Assembly: GCA_963931925.1 (NCBI GenBank) | Contig: OZ007579.1 | Span: 45,244,565-45,308,564, forward strand | Direction of reading: 5' to 3' | Origin: Onchidella celtica | Taxonomy: Eukaryota > Mollusca > Gastropoda > Systellommatophora > Onchidiidae | DNA length: 64,000 nucleotides | Part shown: positions 45,701 to 54,700 of the stretch, piece by piece | How positions within the stretch are numbered: position 1 is the first letter of the stretch | How the letters are laid out: each line of letters opens with the position of its first letter | The notes under the pieces: model-generated | Seen by the model: only the letters and a program-made list of their open reading frames with translations | The model's database searches: none | What the model was told of the DNA's origin: nothing | Made by a program: the position numbers and the translations under genes

Positions 45701-48700
45701 CATCGCATAGCGGCACGGGTCAGTGACCCCAGATAAGATTCTCCGTCAGTAAGGTCACTGACCGTGCAGCGGGCTTTACGGGTAGCGCACGGGGTATGGG
45801 TTAACCTTTGTCCAGTGGGGGGGCCACTATATTGGCCTCTCCGAGCAACACGCAAGACACATGAGGCCAATATTGTGGTCTACATATTGCAAAACCGGGT
45901 CCTGCGGGAGGCCAATATATTGTATGGCAGCGCTGTTGCTCGTGTTTTGTTTATTTGGTTGCCACGATTATCGTTTTTTTCACGTTTTTTTTTTTTCCCC
46001 ACACTATTTTCACGTGTTTATCCTGTCACCCCTACTAATAATAATAATAATAATAATAGTTCGTCCATCAGGTATGATGATGACCTTAACAACACCAGAG
46101 GAATAAAGAACAGAAATTGTTGAGAATTTCAACACATGGACAATAAAGAGAAGTAAAGGACACAGAGGACAGAATGGAAAGACTGTTCTTTCATGACTTA
46201 TGGCTTCTCATGTGACTGATAAGTCCTATTTTTGCCCAGAAGACCCTTCCGCATAAGTGACAAGAGTGCTCCGTTGGTTCAGTACCACTGGGCCTTTTCT
46301 TGCGCCGTTCTCTTTTTTTGATAGCCTGCTGGACTCTGTCAGCTTCCCATGCTTTGCTGCCTCTGGTAAGGGCCGCCCTCCAATTTGCTCGATCAAGCGA
46401 GAGCTTTTCCCACTCACTCACATCAATGGCAAAGGCCTTCAGTGATTGCTTGAGAGTGTCTTTGTAACGTCTCTTTGGGGCCCCAACATTCCTCGTTCCA
46501 TTGGAGAGCTCAGAGAAGAAGATTTGCTTAGGGAGTCTGGAGTCGGGCATTCTGACAACATGTCCTGCCCAACGTAGCTGAATTTTTTTCAGGTGGCAGA
46601 AGATGCTCAATTCCTTGGCACGATTGAGGACCTCAGTGTCTGGAATTTTATCCTGCCATTTGATCCTTAGGATCTTTCTAAGGCAGGCCAGATGAAAGTG
46701 ATTTAGTTTTCTGGCATGCGATTGGTACACTGTCCAGGTTTCAGCCCCATAGAGTAGGGTGGGAAGGACCACAGCATTGTACACTTTCAGCTTAGTGTCT
46801 GTGCGAATGCCGGCAACATCCCACACTCTCTTTCGAAGCCTGCCAAATGCAGAGCTGGCTTTGCTGATTCTTGAGGGAATTTCAGTATCAACACGAGCCG
46901 TGGAAGACAGTGTACTGCCAAGATAGGTGAAGTTCTCCGACACCTTCAGAAGACTGTCATGGACTTTGATATTTGGGGTCACAGGATACTTGTCGTCTGG
47001 AGTAGGCTGATGGAGCACTTCCGTCTTCTTTGTGCTTATTGTGAGGCCAAAGTTGTCACAGGCACTAGAGAACTTATCAACACAGTTTTGCATGCTATCC
47101 TCATCGTGTGCCAGAAGTGCACAAGCATCAGCAAATAGTAGGTCACAGACTTGAGTACTTTTGGTTTTGGTTTTTGCCTGAAGTCTCCTGAGGTTGAATA
47201 GACTGCCATCAGTTCGGTACTTGATGCTTACCCCTTGAGGAGGAGAGCTAAAGGCTTCTTGTAGCATTGCAGAGAACATGATGCTGAACAGAGTTGGGGC
47301 TAAGACACAACCCTGTTTTACCCCATTTGTGACAGCAAAGGGCTCTGAAACACTGGCGTTACTTTTGACTGCAGCTTGCATGCCATCATGAAACTGGCGC
47401 ACTATTGTGATGAATTCGGGTGGACACCCAAACTTCGCCAAGATTTTCCAGAGGCCTTCATGACACACTGTATCAAATGCTTTTGTGAGGTCAACAAATG
47501 TGATGTACAGCGCTTTATTTTGTTCCATGCATTTTTCCTGAATCTGTCTGGCAGCAAAGATCATATCCGCCGTTCCCCTCTCTTTACGAAAGCCACATTG
47601 GCTCTCGGGAAGCAAGTCATTTGACGAGAGGTGATCAAGAAGGCGATTCAGAAGCATTCTTGCCAATATTTTGCCAGCAATTGAAAGTAGAGAGATTCCC
47701 CGATGGTTGTCACAGACTTGGCTGTCCCCTTTGTTTTTGTACAGATGGATGATTGAAGCATCTTTGAAGTCCTGTGGCAGCTTCCCTGCTTTCAACATAA
47801 TATGATTGAACAACTCTGTCAGCCTTTCAATAAGCTTTTCTCCACCGAAGGCATACACCTCAGCAGGAATTGAATCCACGCCTGGTGATTTGTTAAAGGA
47901 CATCTGATTTGTGGCAGTCCGGGTCTCATTTGCTGTGAATGGCTTGGCAAGAGCTGCATTAATAGGAGTCTGAGGGAGGCGGTCAATGGACTCAGTATTT
48001 ATATTTGATGGCCGATTTAGCACACCTCCGAAATGTTCTGCCCAACGCTGAATTATGGCATTCAATTCAACAATGCGTGTTGAACCATCTGACGCAAGAA
48101 GTGGCGTAGTGCCAGAGCGGGATGGTCCAAACACAGCTCGGAGGCTCTCAAAGAACTTTCTAGTGTTGTTTGTGTCGGTATATTTCTGAGTTTCTCTTAC
48201 TCGCTCTTCTAGCCAGTCATTTTTCATTTTCCTCAGCTTCTTCTGGAGTACACCCTTACATGCACGCAGTGCATCAGCTTTTGCTGTGGAAGAGGGGTCA
48301 CTGCAGTGAGCTTGGATGAGACTATTTTTTTCTTTGATGAGCACTTTGATTTCATTATCATTATCATTGAACCAGTCCTGGTGCTTGCGGACAGGAAAAC
48401 CAACTGTGCTGCTGGCGCAAGAGTGTACAGTCGTATTTAGGTCAGTCCAGCTCTGTTCAATGTTCTCAGAGTCAAAAGTCACGCAATCCAATTTTGAGGA
48501 GAGTTCTGAGGAGAGCTCGCTCTGTTTCTCAGCTGAGCAGAGTTTTGAAACATTTAGGCGTTTAGGTGGCGCTTTCCCTTGAGGGCGTCTATTGCGCCTC
48601 AATGTTAGTCTGAGCTTGCAAACAATGAGTCTGTGGTCAGTTCCACACTCGGCACCACACATCGCCTTTGTTACAAGGACATCATTTCTGTCAGTCTTCC

Positions 48701-51700
48701 TCACAATGACATAGTCTATGAGATGCCAATGCTTTGAGCGGGGATGCATCCATGACGTTCTGTTTCTCACGGGGAGACTAAAATTTGTGTTGGTAATGAA
48801 CAGGCCAAATTCAGCGCACAAAGTAAGTAAGCGCAACCCATTGTTATTGCATGAACCAACTCCATGAGGGCCCAAAACATTTGGCCACGCTGAGATTTCT
48901 GAGCCAACCCTAGCATTGAAGTCCCCCAAGAGAATCAGCTTATCAGCTGCCGGGACAGAGCATATGACAGATTCTAGATCAGAATAGAACTTGTCTTTGG
49001 CTTCATCTGGGTTTGTGATGGTGGGCGCATATGCGCTAATGAGGGTGGCTGACTGGCTTTTCCCAACTGGGATCCTGAGTGTCATTAGCCTGTCATTTAT
49101 TTCAATTGGCATGGACTGCAAGTTTCTGACAAGGTCATTTTTAATTGCAAACCCAACACCATGCTGTCTCGGTTCGACTGCACCCTTGCCTTTCCAGAAG
49201 AAGGTGTATCCACCACTGAGCTCTTTGAGTTGGCCACTATCAGGGAGTCTGGTCTCACTGAGTGCCACTATGTCCAGGTTGTACCTGCTGAGCTCAATGG
49301 CAATAAGTGCAGTGCGTCTTTCCGGGTTGTTTGAGTTGTCCTGTAGTGTGCGTATATTCCAGGCTCCTAGCCTGAGTAAGCTGAATTTCTTTTTGTTTCG
49401 AGCGCAAAAAGGGATCCCCACTGGTCGCGGTATACCAGTCAGGGTGATGTGAAGTGGGCTTTCTTTAGGGCACCTTTTCTAGCCCCTTCCTCAGTTGAGG
49501 TGAGCAGTGCTATCCTTAAATAAGGCTGCTCAGCTACTGTGGGTGCTGCCTCCCCACGCCTCCACTTCAATCGACGATGAAGCGACCATAGCCCACAGCC
49601 ACCAACGTGTAGGTCTGTGCTAACAGCTTCCAGTCTATCCAAACCTGCTGCCACCGCACTCGCCCATCGCCGTTGGAATTTTGAGAGGAAAGAAGACGAA
49701 CGCAAAGATGAAAGAAGACGAGGTGAGTGTTAAGACTGGCGCAAAGAGTTTGTTTTTAGTGAAAAAGAGCTGCGCAAACATCAGACCCACTCTCTCGCCT
49801 GGACACAACTTATCCAAGAGGCAAGACAAGGTCAAGACGACTGGAAATGTATCCAGGTGCAGGAGGATGCCAGAGGGACAGTCATATTGCCTGACCGGCT
49901 GCCTGTAGGCTACTCCACAGCCTCGCAGTCCCAACTGACTAGGGTGAAAGACCCAAACCAAAGAACACCAATACTGTGGATGCTCTGTGTCACGATATCC
50001 AGGCCAGAGTGACGGTATATTGCCATCTGCCCTATCAATCAACCACTGGCCTGCTGCCGCCAGCTTCGAAGCTGCGTCCGGGAAGTTTGCTCAATTCTTC
50101 GTCTGTGATTTAGGCAAACAAGCCTATGACCACACCGCTACCGGGGGCCAATATGAAGGACTCAAATACTGAGGGTCACATTGTGCCCTAGCATGTGGCC
50201 GTTGGGTTAGATGAAACCTCCTCCGCCCTGGCCGTTTGCACCGACAGGTGCACGCCCACTGATACCATGCTAGCGTACCAGTTCATGGAACAGGTTGTAC
50301 TGGATTACATGTTACCAGTAGCAGTTGTTTCTGACCTGACCTATGTCACCCCTACTATATATGTAACAAAATGGTAGCGTCCAATTACGTTTATTACGAT
50401 GCAACTATTCGTAACTATTCGTCACACTCATGTAATAATACTGACGGTCTGTAGTTCGAACTGGGGAACATCTTGGGGAAACTTTTACTTTGATGCTGGT
50501 TGTCGTCTACATGTGAAATGAGAAGAAAGGGGCCATGTGCGTATTTGAGACGCTATTCTATGTCTGTAATTATGAATTCCGATGTAATATTAGGGCATGC
50601 TGCATAAGGGCGTCTGTCTGTAGGTTTTTCATTAAGGAAAGCTGGGAGAAAATGACCGACTTTGTTGTTGGTCGTCGTCTTTATTTGATGTGGTAATTAG
50701 AGATATACTGTGTTGCTTTGATTAAACTGCTTTTCAGTACATGTATGTGCTCTACGAGCTGGAAATCAAGTCTCTTGCTAAAACTAACATCATAGTATGT
50801 GGAAGCTTTACATAGTGGAGAAGGGAGAAGACAATGCCACGATACATGTGGTTAGTAAATTAAGTGCCTGGCTTAAAGAATAATTTGTTCACCTGAATGG
50901 CCTGACTTTGAGACAGAAAAAGCACAGAGGTCCTGGGAAAATGACAAAATGTATGTTAAATGGCATGTAAATGCAGAAAATTCTTGATTTTGGGCCTTCC
51001 ATTTAACAATAGAACTTACTGCATATCATCACAAGTACTTTATCCAAATATCATAGGGGTCGCTTATGATTTAAATACCACTATTGTTGTTATTGTGTCC
51101 TAAAGTAAACATAATACATGTGTTCAAAAGGACCCGATTGACCCGACCGCCGAGGTTATTGGCAACACGCGAACGATCAGCTGACTGGCCGCTGGCTATC
51201 CCCGCATGGGGCGTTATGTGGACGAGTTCACTCAGCATGGGATGTGGGTTAAGAAAAACTGGGGACAGTACAGAAATTAGATCGGCAAATGGCATAAGTG
51301 AGAAGTTGATCAAAAATCAAAGTGCGCATTTGACCTAATTGGAGAGTCATGGTCCTTCTGAAAGTCGGTACTGTGTATTTAAACCTTCCCCTTCAAAATG
51401 TTGAATACTGAAGCTGCTGCAGTGTTGCCAAAATATAGTCTGCAACTAGGCAAAACAAAAGATGCTAAATAATAGTGAAAGTTTTTCTGAATACTTTTCT
51501 CACAAGTATAAACTTTTGCATTTAACCTGTGTGTCAATCAACAAGTTAAGTTATGTGCTCTGTGATGGGGTTTATGAGACCCAGACACAGAGCCTGACTG
51601 CCAAGATTGCTCAGTATTTTGCCAACTGCTGCAAAGCATGTTGTCTGAACATTTCATGGCTGTTCACTGGATCTTGTACATGGATTTTAAACCAGCTTCA

Positions 51701-54700
51701 CTTAATGAGTGATGTAGTTTTATACAACCTGATCACCATTGTAGGGGTGGGAACTTCATGGGCACTCAGTTAAGTGGCAAGTGGCATCCATTGGCTTTTT
51801 TTGGGAAAATTTTTGAATTTTAAGAAAAGTTACGAAATTTCAAGTGCGAGAAGCAAGGTTTTAGCAGAATTACAATGGTTTGAAGTTCCCGGACGGACCT
51901 GACTACATGTGCATGGATTATTATGTTTTGACTTTCGGCTTCTAAAGTATATTAATAGATTTCATAATTTACAGATAATTTCTTTGTGGTTTTATTTGTG
52001 TAATGTCATTTCCTGCTGCAAATATTAATGTCTTATACATGTATTGCTTTACAGAGAATGGTGATGTTTTTGGTTGGGGAAACTCAGAGTACGGACAACT
52101 GGGTCTCATCACGGATGAGACACAAGTCAATCTTCCACGACATTTACCATTGAAAGACTGCGGGAAAGTTGTTAAGGCTGTGGCAGGAGGGTCATTGTGT
52201 GCTTTAGTGAATGGTAAATTTATTGTCTTTTTTCAGAATTTTCTGGAAAAATTAGGAATCGTAGATAGGAATTTTCTTCTTGAGGCTGACCTTAGTCTTA
52301 TAAAGATTTCCATCCACCCCCAGCCTTTGTATGTTCATGTAACGTCGTATATTCATAAAAATTTGTACATGTTATATCCAAATTTGCAATCAGGTTCAGG
52401 CTTATATAGTGGTTTCAGTCCATTTTCATCCCTATGAAAATTTTCCAGTTCTCACCTATGAGGAATTCCAGATTCTTTTTTCCTTTTGAAGTGATCTTCA
52501 CATAAGTAAACAAGAGGGGAAACTATTTTCAAGCTTTGAATCGATGATATATGTAATTCTTCAAGGATGCAGATTTTCCAGAAATATCCTGATTTTTGAA
52601 TAGATTGTTTTCCTTTATAAACACTGTTTGTGTATTGTCCATAGGTGAATGGATCTATGTATCTGTGTGTTATGGACAGCATTGATGCATTGCATCAAAA
52701 GTTCAGGAAAATTTTCTGTCGATAGTTCCCATCCCTGGGTCTTATTTAATTATCTTGGTAGTTGTGGTACATCACCATGTTTATCCATGTTTCATGCCAT
52801 GTTACCACCCCTGCTGATGTAACAGCAGCCGTTACCCCTGGGATAGGGCTCAACTTCAGTGATTGTCCTCACTGGACATAATACTAACGCGTACCCACAA
52901 TTTCATTCATCTGTCCAAGCAAAATTTTTTAAAAAATGAATTCCGGTAAAAACAGCATGTTTTTGGTTTTGCGGTTGTCTCCGAGTTCTTGCTGTAAGTT
53001 TGCAACTTCCTGTTATCTCTGTATATGATCATTAAGTGGGTCAGTCAGTTTGGGAAGAAAGTGAAAATCTTAGTATTGGCTTTAGTCCTACTGGATCATT
53101 AATTTTCGCTTCATTTTTTTGTAACCCTGTCCTGGGCCATACCAGTCCGTATATACAGGTAGTACAGCTAGTGTCTTTACGATACTCTAAGGTTTACCTT
53201 TTCACATCATGGGGATCACAGTTCCTCCATGCCCACTATATATTCCATCTTTTTAGTGGCGATTGCCTGTGTAAGCACTGTCTGTGTGTTTTTGAAAATA
53301 CATATAAAATTTTCTTATAAAGTTAGAGTGTGATATTTGGTATCTTTGGAAAGTTTATTCATAGGAAAATAATGGCAGTCATATGGTTGCAAAAACAAGA
53401 GACAAAAATAATATGTGCTACAAAACTACCTGTTATCCCAGGTGGTGTGGAGTGCTGCCAGTGGGTGTGCACGTGGCGGCACCTTACAGGCGACCGTTGT
53501 ATCGATCAGTTGTAAAACAACCTGTACGTAAAAGGTGTGGTGTGATGTGAAAAGGTTAAAAAGAAGTAAAGTCTAACTTACTTCTTTATCATGTCTTAAG
53601 GTATCACTTGTATGTCTGATTGAATTTTTCAGCTGATGGTCAAGTATTTGTCTGGGGCTATGGAATTCTGGGCAAGGGACCCGAGTTGGAAATGACATCG
53701 GCACCGTCCCTGATCCCGGAACGGATATTTGGTCAGAATGAACTATCACCTAACACAAAAGTGGTCGATATTGAGTGTGGTCTAACTTATCTGGCAGCAA
53801 TGAATGGTAAGTGCAATTATTTCCCTTCGATCCTGCAGTCATATTTATCATTTGGCGTTTTGGAACATTTTCTATATCTAATAGTGTATAGTTCTAGTAG
53901 GTATCAAACTGCATTATCCCAGCTAATTTGCTAACTTTTATTAACCAAACTCATTCACAGCGGAACTTACTTAAGCCAGTCCTGCCTAATGCTCGCATCT
54001 GCCCAGTGTGCCCGAATGCACCTTCTAATTTCTATCAATGTGGTGTTTATAATGTCTCTTAGCAGTCAGACAGTTGGCAGTGTAATTTAGGGCTATGGTC
54101 ACATTAAAAAGATGTCCGCTCTTCAGTTTAAAAAAAAATTACATGCGTCTTGCTTGCAAACTTTGTTTTCAGTGAAGTGTTGAAATCACCGAACGTATAC
54201 AGTTTGGTACCATTTTGATCAAAAATGGGTAATAGTTCTGTGCACAACTATTTCGTAAAAATTATCAAGGTCAGGAAATCAGAGTTATTTCACATTTTAC
54301 TTTCACATTGGGTTGCTGTTTTTGCGGCAGCTTTAGGCTGGAAAGGGTTAAAAAATTGTAAGCATTTTCTCTAACTGACGTGTCATTGCCCCAGTACTAC
54401 TTTATTCTGTCTCACCATTTTACACAATGGAGATTAAGAAAGTGTTTTCTATTATTCCTACAAAAATCATGAAGATATCTCACCAGTAGGAGGAGATTTT
54501 AATGTGTTCAAAGTGGATGTACAACTCTGTCAAGCTTAAGTAATATGCTGATCTGGATATGGAATAAGGCAATGCTATGACAACAAATATTTTAAAATTT
54601 TATTGTTTGCAAGGTCAGAAAACAGAGGACTTTAAAATCTGTTACAAATTGTAGATCATGTGTAAGTGAGGAAATAAATTATATGAAATTATTTGACTGA

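Larger units (their letters stand above)
45826..51256 (-). repeat. 1.1-kb repeat 'A', copy 3 (split by a LINE)
   Basis: Two pieces, 45826-46037 and 50344-51256, minus strand, together homologous to copies 1 and 2. The break is the LINE at 46038-50343. Confidence 0.8.

Noticed and set aside
48991-49452. 153-codon plus-strand ORF
   Set aside because: Antisense shadow of the LINE endonuclease coding region.
49635-50042. 135-codon minus ORF upstream of the LINE ORF
   Set aside because: Lies in the LINE 5' leader; no zinc-knuckle or coiled-coil ORF1 features, so not called as ORF1.
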